64,000 nt of DNA from Lineus longissimus (Eukaryota > Nemertea > Pilidiophora > Heteronemertea > Lineidae), in NCBI RefSeq assembly GCF_910592395.1, contig NC_088319.1, positions 13,268,001 to 13,332,000 on the forward strand. Reading direction: 5' to 3'. The notes under the pieces are model-generated. The model saw only the letters and a program-made list of their open reading frames with translations. It was not told the origin of the DNA and made no database searches. How positions within the stretch are numbered: position 1 is the first letter of the stretch; every line of letters starts with the position of its first letter. Below are positions 12,933-25,220 of this stretch, in pieces. Both the position numbers and the translations under genes were made by a program.

Positions 12933-13984
12933 GTGATTTCATAACGTCATCGCAAATATATCCAGTTAAAAGTGTATCGGCGCTATCCATCGAGCTCGAT
13001 TTGAAAAACTCTTTTTTTCAAAAAACTTACGTTAAAATCAGCTACAAAACCTTTTTTGCCAACTTACATTGCTCACATAGCTATGTAAATACGATCAAGT
13101 ACAGAATCCATGCTTGATACGATATAATTGGAAAACACTCCACAAATATCAATGTAAATGATTTTGAGGAGAACTTATGGCCATCTCTCCCTGCCACCTG
13201 CGCGACCTCGTGACAATCACCGTGTAGTGGCCTTTTATACATGTTTCAGACACTTATAGAGTGACTGCGTCCACCTCTGAGGGCAGTGACCCGGTCCGAA
13301 GTTCACAGAAGATGGGCCTCATAAAATCATCGAAGTATCCATTAATATGTATGGAAACAGTCATAATTACATGTACGTTTAAATTAACACGCAATTAACT
13401 ATCACGAGGCCACGTGTGAAGTGAGTAGGCCTTTACACATCGGGATTACCGATGGGAATCCCCGTAGGCTTGGTTCGACTGACGTAGGCCTGGTTTGATC
13501 TTTTCTAACGATTACTGACGGAGGCCTGTGTAAATCTACATAAACAACATTCTTGGAAGTCACCAGTCATCAGCATATCATCAGGTCCAGCTGCTGAGAA
13601 CGGCTATCATAGAGTTACTTTTAGGGTAGCACCATTTAGTGTCGTCGAGTATATACATAGTGCATGACATTATTTGAACTCTGTGTAAGTGGTTCTCCAG
13701 ACCGACCAGGCCTACCCCCAGCCAGACCCATCCTTTCCGTTCCCCGCAAAAATTGATCCCCCAGCTATAGAGTCCCCCTCAGTCTTGACCCGCCTCAAGC
13801 GTCCAGAAAGGCTACGTCCACAGGTTGCCGCGCGCGCTGCGTCCACATTAAGGGGCATTCCGTGCTCTCTTCTGACAGCATGCACTGCTGATATCATTGG
13901 TATTCCTCTGATCACTCCTTGATTCTTCTCTACATTTATCACTTCAGGTTGAGACAAACAAAGAGACTATTCATAGCATTGACC
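12933..13984 (+). other. Upstream region of the TNFR-like gene
   Basis: No coding exon is identified. A possible MITE lies at 13432-13545, with GGCCTTTACACAT at one end and GGCCTGTGTAAAT at the other. A pyrimidine-rich acceptor (TTTATCACTTCAG) ends at about 13948, just before the presumed translation start. A 5' untranslated exon further upstream is therefore likely but unplaced. Confidence 0.4.
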
Positions 13985-14129
13985 ATGCATTACATCTCCA
14001 TCATACCGTTTTTGGTGGCCACTGCATGCCTAGTAGAAGCAGGTCCAGTTTGCCCCCCTGGTACAAAGCGATATTACAACCAGAAAATCGACAAAGAGGT
14101 GTGTTGCATGGATATTCATTGCCATCGTG
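13985..14129 (+). CDS. TNFR exon 1: signal peptide and first cysteines
   Basis: Encodes MHYISIIPFLVATACLVEA, a short hydrophobic signal peptide with small residues before the likely cleavage site, then PVCPPGTKRYYN, a typical opening of a TNFR cysteine-rich domain. The exon ends in phase 1 before GTAAGT. Confidence 0.85.
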
Positions 14130-17100
14130 GTAAGTAATTTCGATTAGCAGCTAGTAGGCCTATATAAACATCGATAATTTTAATTTCCTCAATGTACTAA
14201 TTACATGTAAAGTTGAATGAAATAAAATACCGGTATACATGTATACATCTGAACGTTACGTCATTCTGTGACGGGGTTAAATACAGATATCCTAAAAATC
14301 TTTCGGCCTTTGTAGCAGTTCTAGTTTTAATTCTAACGGCTCTGATTTATTTGTGCCTGGCCTGAGCATGTGAACATGGACCTTGATACTAATATTTCAG
14401 GTCTGTGATCACAGACCTAAATCAGCTATTTCGAGTTAATTTCAATGTGTAATCCGCCAAACACTCCAAATTCCCTATTTGATAATGGCCTACCCTCCAT
14501 ATCACTTTATTCAAGGGGAGCAGCCAGAACCTTGTGACCTGTCATCGACCACCCCAAGCTGCCGTCCCTGCCCTGAAGGCACTTATCAGCCACTAGGAAG
14601 ATTATTGAGTGACAGAACCTACAGCAACTGCCGCATGAAGTGAGTTTAAACTTCTTGTTCGTGTTTCTGACGGGAGTGTGAAAAAAATATGCTACATGAA
14701 TTGAAGTAAGGGTAAATGAGGGTAACTTGTGCTTTTATCGATTTTATTTTCAGTATATTATGAATGAAGGCTGAAATGTCTCGGTATAATCACTGTCCGA
14801 CATTTGGATCGATCATGATCTAGTCTTCTAGTTATCTTTTCAAACACTTATGTATTGTCCCATTCATAAACAAGTAGAGCGTCAGGATATAGCATGATTA
14901 TTATGAAAACTTTCCCTATACAGTATGTGAATATTTATCCCACGCCCACATACTGAGATTGAAAATGTCCCATGCAAAGTAGAGGTCAAAGCTATCTCGA
15001 TAAACATGTATTGCGCAGTAGGATATGAACTCTCAGCCGATTTTCAGTCCTGGTAGGCCTTATTGAGGATAAATCAGTTCAGTTAGTCGATAGTTAATAG
15101 TTGCGTTTCCACTTAGTACATCCCCTTGTTTTTTGCGCTTCCACCTTTGAATTGCCGTGCTTAAATAGACCCGTGCGAGAAAACCTCGTGTCTATTAGCC
15201 CCATCGAGCTCGATGGGACTAATTTAAACACGGGTTTGACACGGGGTTTTCTAATATGTGGAAGCACAAGAAACACGGCAGTTTGTAGTTCCTTAGCACG
15301 GCGACAGATGGCGCGTTCGATTTCTATCGTTGCTGTCCCTAGGGCGCATGCGTGATGCACACTTTCTAACCTCCAACATTTGCAAAACAGAGAGGTACTA
15401 ACTGCAGCGGCACCTGTCACCAGATCGACTAACAATATCTTAAGCTGATCTTATAGGTGGAAGCGCTCGCCGGGTTTTTCTTACACACGGCGAAGGCACG
15501 GGTGTCGAAAAACCCCGGGACTGGATAGGTGGAACTACCATGCACTTAAGATGACAAAAGTGATCAGGCCCGGATTATATAATTGGATTTTTAAAATGGT
15601 TTAGCTGATACTTAATTTCATAACCGAAAAGAACGCAGGTCCAATGCGTCCGGAGTGTAAGCAACATGTAGGCTACCAGTCTCAGTTGTCACCACATTTA
15701 TCATTCCAGGCAAATCCCCCCCCCCCTCCCGACGGATCGACCAATATTTCACATATTTAATCATCATAATTCCAGAAAAGCATGCGACTTCCCAATCGAC
15801 AAAGGAACCCCCTACAGAGATGCGAAGTGCGGCTGTCCCCCGGATAAGTGGGATTCCGGAGACGGTATGTGTTTCCCCAGACCATTCTGCTCACCAGGAT
15901 ACGGCCAAACTACTTCAGGTGTCTGCGAGAGATGTACGGATGGGACAACGTACTCAGATGAAAACAGCAACACAGCAAACTGCAAGGTTGTGACAAAGTG
16001 AGTACATTGTAGGTCTGAATGGCTTTGAAAATAAATTGAAATTTCAGTTTGTATAAACTGAAAGCCTGTATAATCATACCTTTCCTTTTGTGGTCGCCCA
16101 TAAATTTATCACAATACGAACATATTTTGGAAGAGGGTGGATTGAAGGGTTTGTTTGTAAATGGATTGATTTTTAGGTAAAACTTGGATTTTTCAAATAG
16201 CAATTCACTGACATTCCTGAAAGAGGAGAGGAGGTAAAGGCTACATAAATGTTCAGATTGCCTTTGAGGTAAAAACATTGCGGTCTGGCCGTGAGGACTT
16301 TATGGTCTCTAACATCAATATTTTCAATCTTCTTGATGTTTATGTTTTCATTGTGGGAGCGGGAATCAAACCCAATCCTAACAGATATTCATGGATGATC
16401 CCATACAAACATGACAAATGGGTTATTCAATGAGCTGAGTCATCGATGTATTTTAAGTAAATGCTTTGATGAGTTTCTATAGGCCTATCTGTACATCGCG
16501 TATCTTAAGTTTAGTCGTACATTTGTACTCAAAATTTAGATTTTTGTACCACTGACTGATGCTTTTTTGTCCGGTTTTGATTTCCTTGTTATCTGTAATG
16601 AAAGCAAAGTTAATCAACGGCAACAGTGGTAGGTGCAATGCCTCCTCGTTGGAAATCGATCGCTCTTTTTTTTCGTTGAACAATGACTTGTCTCACATCT
16701 TATATGATGTTGGTTCTAAATGATCATTCGAATGGATTTCTCTTTTAACAAAGAATAAACTGAATTCGGTCAATCACAGCAACATAATCGAGGAGCACGT
16801 TCCATGTTCATGCATACGATATATCTCTGATTACAGTTGCGAGGCTAAGGGTCGATGTACGCTGACCACTGCAACCATTGAGTCAGATAGTGTGTGCGGT
16901 ACTAAAACCATCGGTAAGTTGATATACCGGTTTTATTCTTCATGACTATGGAATGCTAAAGCGGAATTTATTCAAGATAATTTATATATATATTCAAGAT
17001 ATTTTACATATATATATCAATTTGTGTGGTCACGTGAGTCTTGAATGGTCACGTGAATCTTGCATGAATATTTTCAAACTTGAATAAATTATGTTCAAGA

Positions 17101-19571
17101 TGTTGAATTTATATGCGAGACCTTTTAAATTTTGCTTCAAGAATAACGTTATTTTTTGTATATATATATATTTTTTGATGCAACATATTCTGGTAATTCT
17201 TAGTAAAAAACATTTTATGTTGGATGTGAATAAAATATCTTGAATGAAAATAAAATATTTTGAACACATTCTTTATCTTGAATATAAAAAAAAACATATC
17301 TTGAATAAAAAAAACCATATCTTGAATATATATAAATTATCTTGAATATATATAAATTATCTTGAATATATATAAATTATCTTGAATATATATAAATTAT
17401 CTTGAATATATATAAATTATCTTGAATATATATAAAATATATCTTGAACATATAAAATTATCTTGAATATATATAAAATATCTTGAATATATATCAATTA
17501 TCTTGAATAAATTCTGCTTTAGCATTCCATATATGACACCCTCCAAAATTAAGCATCTTGACCCCCAAAGGCTTCGACATGTTGAAATTACTGTAATTAT
17601 TACGGAATATTATTGATACAAACCACGCACAGGGAATTAATTTCTTCATAATATTTTTTTTCTTATCTTCAGATCTAAGACGTTGCCAGATTACCCAAAA
17701 GCCAACGAAATCAACAGAGCCATATAATCAGAGTACAACAGGTCGTCCGACAAAACCCTTGTCCACCAATCCAAAGATATTATCAACAGAAAACACGACC
17801 ATAATTGTTTTCGCAGTTTTAGGAGGCCTTATACTTATAGCAATTTTAGTGTTTTTTGTTGTGTACTCTGTTAAAAGAAGGAAAAGCAAGAATCTTAGTC
17901 TCCAAGCCCTACATGTAAATTACGCGGAAAAGATTTCGAAGGTTGCAGATGTCCAAGTCAAACCAATCAAAGAAGGAGGTACGCATGAAATTTTTATTCA
18001 TCACCAGTTTCTGTAACCCAACCCTCTTTATTTTGAAGGAAAGTACATGCATGTATGTTGAAATGGGTTTTTTAACTATTTGATTATTGTGGTGGGTAAA
18101 ATTGTCTAAAGGCGTCTACCAAAAGACTACTGATTGGTCCTCAGTCTTCCTGTTGTAGCAAAGTGGGGAACACAGATCCCAGCTTTGATATTCAAAAGCA
18201 AGACCATTCTTGACTGAGTGATCACATATGTATTATAAAACCATTGGACACCAGATACAGTGCAATATGACAAAACATAACATAACAATGTGCATGTAAA
18301 TGACATTTTCATTTACTTTTTCGAATTCCAGTCTTCCAGATTGTTGAAGACTTCTTGGCAGAAACTGCTCCTGATCAGTGGGTAACTCTTGGAGGCCTCC
18401 TTCTTGGGAACGCCTTTGATGAGAAAAGGGATGAGATAAGCGGTGAGTTGATATCATTTTACAATGGCAAACAAATAATTTTTACTATTCAATGAATGTA
18501 ACTAATTTTCCATTCAATAGTTCTGATGAGATCGATCCACATAATCCCTTTTTTTCAAATCCTACCAACAAGCAATATCTAAAATTTAGATTAAGATTTT
18601 CGATTTCATCAGGTCACGAGTGTTAGAAATGGACCTCTTTATACACACAAAGTGCCCGCTGGGTTTCAACCACAGAAAAGTCAAAAAACGATACGCAAAG
18701 TCGACCTGTACAGCATTGTAGCCTGTGCAATTATTAACAACTCAGTGAAAAAATCAAAACATCCATTGGGAATATTTGGTTTTATTTCCTTTTTTGTGTA
18801 TCCCTATCCCTCAATATACTGCTAATCATGCCGTTCGGATTCTATGTCCAAGAGGTTTTCATCACCAGTTTTTAGCAATAAGAGCGGATTTCATTATTTT
18901 TTGGGTTTTCTATCAAGCAACAGATATACATGTATTAGATTTGTTCACCAACTTGTTTCTCATAGTTCGACTACAATGCTGGACATATATGCTCTTTTGG
19001 AGTATCTATTTTTGTCACTTTTCTCCTGTTGAAACCCAATGTGAGTGTTCTTCTTTCTTGAGAACTGGCCGAAGTAGTGGGTGTGATTCAACACAGATAT
19101 CTACTACCCAGGTGTGTCTGGCACACAAACACACTATTTTATCAAATTATCATTACATTTGTATTTTCAGGGAACGATATCTCCGATTCAGAAAAAATGA
19201 GGGAGATGCTTGGCGAATGGAAGGAACGATGTCAAACAGAAGGTCCAGATCTCGAATTTCTGTTCAAGTCAATGTACAGTAAAAAAACAAGGGAGATCTA
19301 TAAATTCAAAGCTGTGATTGATGACATTGAGAAAGAGTATGGGACAACGATTGGAGTTGCAGTTACACTCCCCAACAATTATAATTGCAATAATTGTGTC
19401 ACGTTTAGGTTTCCATGCTTGAAATATCATGACGACGATGGAAGTGAATACATAAGCAGCACTGGTGGGCTCTTGGGGGTGAAAGACTATGATGAAGTTA
19501 AGACACCAATTAGGGGGAGTGAAAATCTACTGTGTGTGGGTGAACCAGAGCAATTCGTTTCTACCGTTTAG
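13985..19571 (+). CDS. TNF receptor superfamily member with death domain
   Basis: A single-pass receptor, probably for a TNF-family ligand, that would signal through death-domain adaptors. CDS exons: 13985-14129, 14516-14639, 15776-15997, 16837-16913, 17673-17978, 18332-18442, 19171-19571. All junctions are GT-AG and in phase (1,2,2,1,1,1), giving 461 aa. Residues 1-19 are a signal peptide (ends LVEA). Residues 20-195 hold cysteine-rich repeats of TNFR type (CRPCPEGTYQP, CERCTDGTTY). A Ser/Thr/Pro-rich stalk follows, then a membrane helix at about 233-256 and a basic stop-transfer KRRKSK. The death domain covers roughly 293-400, with the core Trp in MLGEWKERC. A tail of about 60 residues follows it. 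The start is the first ATG before the signal peptide. The family is firm. Orthology to one vertebrate receptor (NGFR, EDAR or TNFRSF1A type) is not decided. Confidence 0.88.
14399..14418. repeat. Perfect 20-bp palindrome in intron 1
   Basis: AGGTCTGTGATCACAGACCT is its own reverse complement. It sits in the first intron of the receptor gene. No function can be assigned, and it could be a dyad binding site or the remnant of a repeat centre. Confidence 0.7.
15100..15545. mobile_element. Possible MITE in TNFR intron 2
   Basis: TTTCCACTTAGTAC-type sequence at the left and TAGGTGGAACTACC at the right are imperfect inverted ends. The interior holds an 18-bp palindrome (CCCATCGAGCTCGATGGG at 15200-15217), flanked by mirrored ACCCGTG/CACGGG and AAAACC/GGTTTT words. 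The open frames across it are by-products of the palindromes. Confidence 0.4.
16950..17528. mobile_element. Terminal-inverted-repeat element filled by its own minisatellite
   Basis: The ends are inverted copies: GGAATGCTAAAGCGGAATTT at the left, and its complement, with one change in the first 20 bases, at the right (AAATTCTGCTTTAGCATTCC, ending 17528). The match continues inward through TATTCAAGATAATT. The interior is dominated by repeats of CTTGAATATATATAAATTAT, the complement of that subterminal motif. It lies in receptor intron 4 and has no coding capacity. Confidence 0.7.
17260..17510 (+). repeat. 20-bp tandem repeat array
   Basis: The unit CTTGAATATATATAAATTAT is repeated without change about five times from about 17331, with degenerate copies on both sides. 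The unit matches the inner part of the surrounding element's inverted terminus. Confidence 0.85.
18332..19571 (+). CDS. TNFR exons 6-7: death domain and tail
   Basis: Exon 6 (18332-18442) encodes the first helices, with DQWVTLGGLLLGNAF. Exon 7 (19171-19571) encodes MLGEWKERC, with the conserved tryptophan, then later helices through DDIEKEYG. The remaining C-terminus has a NCNNC cluster and the segment VKDYDEVKTPIRGSENLL, ending at the TAG at 19569-19571. The tail beyond the death domain is longer than in many family members and matches no domain I know. An ATTAAA at 19777 could serve polyadenylation. Confidence 0.75.
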
Positions 19572-19974
19572 AGTGATACCGGTATCAAATGACTTCCTGT
19601 GTTACTATACAAAAAAAATACATAAACAAATACACATGTATAATATGTACCAAAAATAACAAAAAAGTGTCCTCAAAGCTACAAAAAAGCAAAATTCATA
19701 ATGCTTTTCAGCATCAATCATTGCTCAAAATTGTAAACAGCTAAATAATAGAAATTGTGAGTAATAGAAATTTCATATTAAAGTTATATCATTTATAAAT
19801 ATTGATACTAATTATATTTAAAAAGTATAGTATATATAGTATATATATTTTATTCAAGTGTCATCTGTTTCACGATACAGCCAGCCTTATTTAGGCTTAT
19901 AAGACACATTATATAAGCTTACATAGTAGTTTACGGACCAAAAGTTTACTTTAAATTTGCTTCTACCTACAATA

Positions 19975-21045
19975 TATTATACATGTATATTTCTTATCGC
20001 AAGCGCTTTGATACCATAGTTCGCAACATATTTCATTACGTTTGGATTACTCAGCATAACTTTTATTTTCTCATTGTCTGCTAGTCCTTTTAAGTCTTTT
20101 ACTATAGTTGAAATCATTTCGTACATTATTGTACGTTGTGTACAATATGCGGGGCAGTGGCACAGGAAATGCACCTCATCTTCTACTTTATCATTATCAC
20201 ATTTTGAACACGTCCTTTGCTCTACCGGAAAACCGCGGTATCGTCCAAGTTCCAAGTTGATTGGGAAAGTTCCATTGCGCAGTTTAACTAAAGTTGACCG
20301 TTCAGCACCGTTTAACGGTTTCAGTAGATAGTCCTCGGCGGCGAAATTATCCTTCAAGAGTTTGTATGTCCTTAATTTGGGCATTTTTGACACATTTTCC
20401 TTCCAGGTCATATTATACGCGATTAATAGTTCTTTTTTAACGTCACTCAAAATCCTTTTGACATTTGGCACTGTCATCACACTTCTCGCTAAGTTCTGGA
20501 AGTAGTCCATATTAACAGAGGAGAAAATAGTTTTCATGGATTTGCACCATGTCTATTTTCCTCTACTAAGTTTATAATCCCATCCGAATACACGTTAAGT
20601 TAGCCTCTCTTCTGTCATATTTGCCAATCTAAACCATAATCTAACCATTTCGAGATGGTGTCGAACATTGACTGGCGTCCAACCCATATCACCTTCGATG
20701 CTTGGGAGCGCTGAGAGCTTGCCTGTACCAGGGAAAGTACGCATAGCGCGGAAATGAACTACGTTTGTCTTTTGGTAACTTTTGAACCCCCATACGCCGG
20801 TCGCGTAATCCATTATTGGAATCACTGTAGCGTCGTAAAGCTTAGAGTACGTCTTATATGAAAATCCTCCCGTGGAATAATGTTTCGCTAACCAGACCAC
20901 CAAGTGCTTTCCCGGCGGACGCTGCCAGCGTCGTGGAGCATTGCGTAAAATCTAACGAATAATATATTTCAAGCCCGAGATATTTGTAGGAGTTCACTAT
21001 TTCCAGATTCACCTTGAAAGTCAAAACTGAATTCAGTTTGCGGCT
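19975..21045 (-). pseudogene. Decayed LINE reverse transcriptase, C-terminal part
   Basis: Read on the minus strand, this encodes the end of a non-LTR retrotransposon polymerase. It starts with an NSYKYLGLEI-like segment (near 21010), followed by LYDATVIPIMDYATGVWG (near 20830), KVED-EVHFLCHCP with a Cys/His cluster (near 20190), and ends at about 19975. It is broken by a frameshift near 20900 and by in-frame stops at about 20595 (TAA) and 20555 (TAG). The 5' end is truncated. This is a typical dead LINE copy lying tail-to-tail with the receptor gene. Confidence 0.8.
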
Positions 21046-24000
21046 GCGCTTGATTACATTATATTACATTATATATATTATATCAATTGTTGAATTTCGG
21101 TTTTTGATATGATCTGAATTTCTGATGAATTTCAGTGTCAGTTGCTACTGTTCGAATTTGTGTAAGATTTGAACCTGTAAGTTTATCTTATAAAATAATA
21201 TCTACGTACAGTTTTGAATCCAACAGTAGCCTTTCTTAATAATCCATTCATGGATGAAGTCAGGAAAAAGTTATACTGAATGTCCTCTCGTATAACATCC
21301 TCTAACTTCTAACATTTGACATTTGACCCCAGCATTTCACACTCATGTTTTCGAGATTTTTTCAAATTCCATAGTCAAGTTGAATATTTTTTGGAAAGGG
21401 CTGGCTGCCTTAATCCCCATCCAAGAGGCCTTAGAGGATGTTATACGGCAGTATTCCAGTATTCCAGTATATAATTATCTTTATCACACATCATCATTCC
21501 ACGAGTTTCATCGCAATACGCGATATCTGTTTCTGCCGTTTTGGGAAAAATTATTTTAAAGTTTGGAATTAGCTGAAAATGCATGGACATTTTTTATCGT
21601 AAATTTTTTTTGATTACCAACTGCTCTAAAATTATGAGGACTAATTAGATTTCAAATTGGCATTGGTCAAATTGGTTAACTCCAAAATGTTGGATATGGC
21701 GCATGTCGCGTTTTGCAATGAATCTCGAACCAGAAAATATTTGTATATTTTTTTAAAATGATCTGATATGATCAGATATTTATTGTAGATATGCAAAACC
21801 TGTACATATGTATTTATGTCCTTTTTCATGTTTATACATTTCTATAATAAGCTAAATGAAGAAACCATTTCAATAACATGGTGGGACAGGATATTTTGAA
21901 TAATAATATTTTTAAATAATATTTACTAGTAACATGAGTAATGAACAAAAATGGGGAAAATTTGATTCATTTCAAAATTGGTTTCAGTGCAATATTAAAA
22001 CAAGCATTCGAAATTCCTGCTACTTAACTAAGCATAAAACTAAAGGAATTTTCGAAAGTCATAACTAATCCCCACCTGCCAGGTTTTATATTTTGTACAG
22101 AGGTTTTTCATTTAGCAATAGCATGAAATGCTGTCGATATATATAACATAGTGAACAGGCTGCAATGTCAACTGGGCAATTCTGTTGCAACATGTTTTGA
22201 AAGAAAAATGTCTGTTTTTAATATACATGTATATTGAACAAGACAAACTCGACTAAATTCCCTTAATAATTTTTTATTATGATAATTGTCTAATTTATTT
22301 TGCAATGGCTTAAACAACTTTTGCATGGCCTGAACTCTTTACATGTATTTTGGTTATGAAGGAAACTTAAGAAAGGATGCACCTAGTCGTATGATGTTGA
22401 AAATGATAAAATGGACACACAGAAATTGAATTAGAAAAACATTTGAAATGAATATGAAAATACCACATTTGTTTACCTAGCAGTTTGTTTTCATAAATTA
22501 CATGATTGTGACAATTTCCTCAAGACGTAGACATTCCTACCAATCTACCATGAATGTCAACAGAATTTGTCCAGATTAACTGAACGGTTATATTGTTATC
22601 AGCTTTAAAAAAAAATCGAAAATGTTCATGTATGTGGAAATTAACTGTATTTGTTTACACAATGTTTTGTACCTGATACCAAATTATTTTGCTGCGATTA
22701 TTCAATGTTTGCCAAAAATCACGAGTCACTAAAAGATTTTTTCCTTTCGAAATTTGCATAATTTGTGCCAAAATTTTATTCATTTTTACTCGATTAATTC
22801 CCAATTTAAGGGATATTTCAAATTACCTAGTATCAGTTACCGTAAGAATTAGATACTGAATTTGTAAGATTAGCTGGGGGAATTCATTAACGGTTATCCT
22901 AAACAACGTTTATCAGAGTACACCAGGTTTAAAGTTATCAAAACAAATATTTAGTATTCATAAAGAAAATAAGTGTGCCATCTTTACACACTTCCCAAAT
23001 TTCATGACATCTGGGTATAAGAAAATGAGTTTGTTGTCTGAAATCACAAGCGTCCAGCAACATTGAAAGCCACAGCACGTCTTCCAAGTCGACTCCTGGA
23101 GATGGTCGGCCGGCTGTGCTTGTAGATGCTCGGGACGTACATTTGAGCAAACAGCTCTCTCATCTTGGTAATTTTTCTGAGGAAAATATTTGGTGAATTT
23201 TGCAGGGGGAATAGAATTAGAAGCAAAGCTGTGAGGTTTTTGTCAATTTTGCCTGATTGAAATTTACAAACTCTATTTGTTTAAAATGTCTTGATGTGAT
23301 CGAGCATGTGTTCAAACAATAATGCATTTTGGCCTGTAATCTGTAAGGAGGTGCTAGTGTTTTTTTATCTGTTAGTTTCGTTTTCTCTCCCAATATTCTC
23401 GAACAGTTGTCTTTTGTTGTCATTAATTATTACCTTTGTCTGTTGGTTTAATAAATGATTTCCACATTTTCATGAACAACAATACCCTTGTTCTTGTCAC
23501 TCTCTTTGAATTTCCATCAGAAAAGCTACTGACAGGGCTGAAGGAGACAAGCCAAACAGACAAATACAATTTTGGAGAAACCTATTAATAGAGTGTGCTA
23601 TTGATTGGATGTTGTCCAGTCAAGAGCATCTAGACTAAGTGGGTTTTGACTGCATCAACCAACAGTTGATCAATATAACATTGTGGGGCAGTTATGGATT
23701 GACAGGGAGGACCGAGGATGGGACACTTTTCCTGTCCTGTCCTGTAGTAGATTGGCTGGGAGATGTCGGTACACTCTTGACGCTAATAGAAAACTTACAT
23801 AAAGATAACGTTTGTGGCACCAACGATGTCAGCAATCGCGGATTTGCACTAAAGTTCGAGTCGATTCTCTTGGAGTCAAGTCATCGTATTGAATTGATTG
23901 ATATAGCTCACCGTTATTTAGAGGGAGAATTTGGGTGTAGGATTTAGGTGACCAGGAGGAAAAAACACCTATTCGCCTCCATGTGCCTCCTCGATGTAGC

Positions 24001-24246
24001 AACAGACGATCACTAATAATGATTTTCACAAGTGTTGTGGGGTGGTTTTGGACATGTCTAAGAATTTCTACATTTACATTCAGTTTTGGTGAGATAGTCA
24101 TTGCAGTCTGAAATCAGTGTGTGAGTTTGTAAAGTTCGGGTTCAGGGGTTTTCAAGATAAAAACGATATTGATAATAGAAATGATGATAATAATACTATA
24201 TGTACAAAAATTAATAAAAAAAGTGAATGAAGAGAAAAAAATGTTG
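21046..24246. other. AT-rich spacer, no gene recognised
   Basis: Only short open frames without recognisable domains. The longest (23639-23947, plus, 102 codons) shows no family signature. I see no exon chain here. Confidence 0.45.
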
Positions 24247-24319
24247 TGGATGCACGGAGAGTCGAACCCGTGTCCTCCAGATCTGAAGTCCAGCATTCTA
24301 ACCGTTAGACCACAGAGGT
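24247..24319 (-). tRNA. tRNA-like sequence / tRNA pseudogene (TCA anticodon loop)
   Basis: On the minus strand there is a perfect A box (TGGTCTAACGG) and a near-consensus B box (GGTTCGACTCT) at normal spacing. Between them lies an anticodon arm with loop CTTCAGA, which would read TCA. The anticodon stem pairs with wobbles. The 7-nt acceptor strands do not pair, and the T stem has mismatches in the normal register. The element therefore looks like a tRNA-derived pseudogene or SINE head rather than a working tRNA. It does not match tRNA-Sec in overall structure. Confidence 0.5.
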
Positions 24320-24639
24320 TTTCAGGTTGGAGTGGAGATTTTCTTCGCCTGTAACTGATAGCCAGGCTATATGGCGCTATGAACCTCGTGTGAAATAGAG
24401 CGAGTTTTTATTTCACACACGCTTCAGATCATCATGATTTTGCCAGCAATAAATAATAGGGCCTACTCGTTTTTAATTAAACGTTGTCCCAAGACCAGAA
24501 ACAGCACACTCGGTCAAGAAAAACCTCTCAATTAATGCAGTTATTTCTTTGATTGGAGATAAACTCTCAAGTGGTAAGTTGGAAACTCTTTACAACAAGT
24601 TTTTGCCCTTTCCTTTGTCTGGTGTGTAGGAAGGTCAAT

Positions 24640-24760
24640 GGAATAACTGCCTAAGTCAAGCTTGGGACTTTGGTAGATTTACCTTATGCCTAAATCAAAC
24701 AGATGTAAAACTGCCTAGGCCAAGCTTGGGACTTAGGCAGATTTACCTTTGCTGTAAAAG
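24640..24760. repeat. Two-copy tandem repeat of about 66 bp
   Basis: ACTGCCTAAGTCAAGCTTGG and ACTGCCTAGGCCAAGCTTGG head two similar segments, each followed by GACTT.GG(T/C)AGATTTACC. The second copy can also fold on itself (CTGCCTA with TAGGCAG). Confidence 0.6.
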
Positions 24761-25220
24761 AATTCAAAATGTCGCCGAACGCCATTTCGAAGATTATATG
24801 CTGAAATGAAGCTGACATTGCTCTCTGACTTTGAACCCGAAGCGAAATAAAAATTCGCAGAGGACTGGATCGATTTGATTGGATGAAAATTCTGTCGTGG
24901 GCGGAACGTCATTTTCGGGCTAGCGTCCCGCGCGACTCAGGTCTCCAGCATGATAGTTCCTAAAAAATCGTCTTCAGTAGGCCAGTGTTGATTTAGCGAT
25001 AGTTTTGGCAAATACATGCTATTGAGAGTTTCTGAAATCTGGAGCGCTGCTCAACAGGTTGATAACAAGAAACTACGCTTTTTACTGCTGTTGCCGACGT
25101 ATGCGTACACTGTACTTGGTATGTGCGTCGGGCCTGTCTTCGAATCCGATCATGTCGAATCCCGTCCAGTGCCAGTTGGTGCGTTTTTCGCTGATTTGTG
25201 CAAAATTCAATATATCTCTA

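Noticed and set aside
13689-13922. 77-codon frame just upstream of the receptor start
   Set aside because: Pro-rich with no domain. It ends before the receptor's presumed 5' acceptor and is not in a consistent exon chain.
17340-17420. CRISPR-like array
   Set aside because: Direct repeats are contiguous without unique spacers, in an animal intron.
24247-24319. Functional selenocysteine tRNA
   Set aside because: TCA loop is present, but length, long variable arm and acceptor pairing expected of tRNA-Sec are absent.
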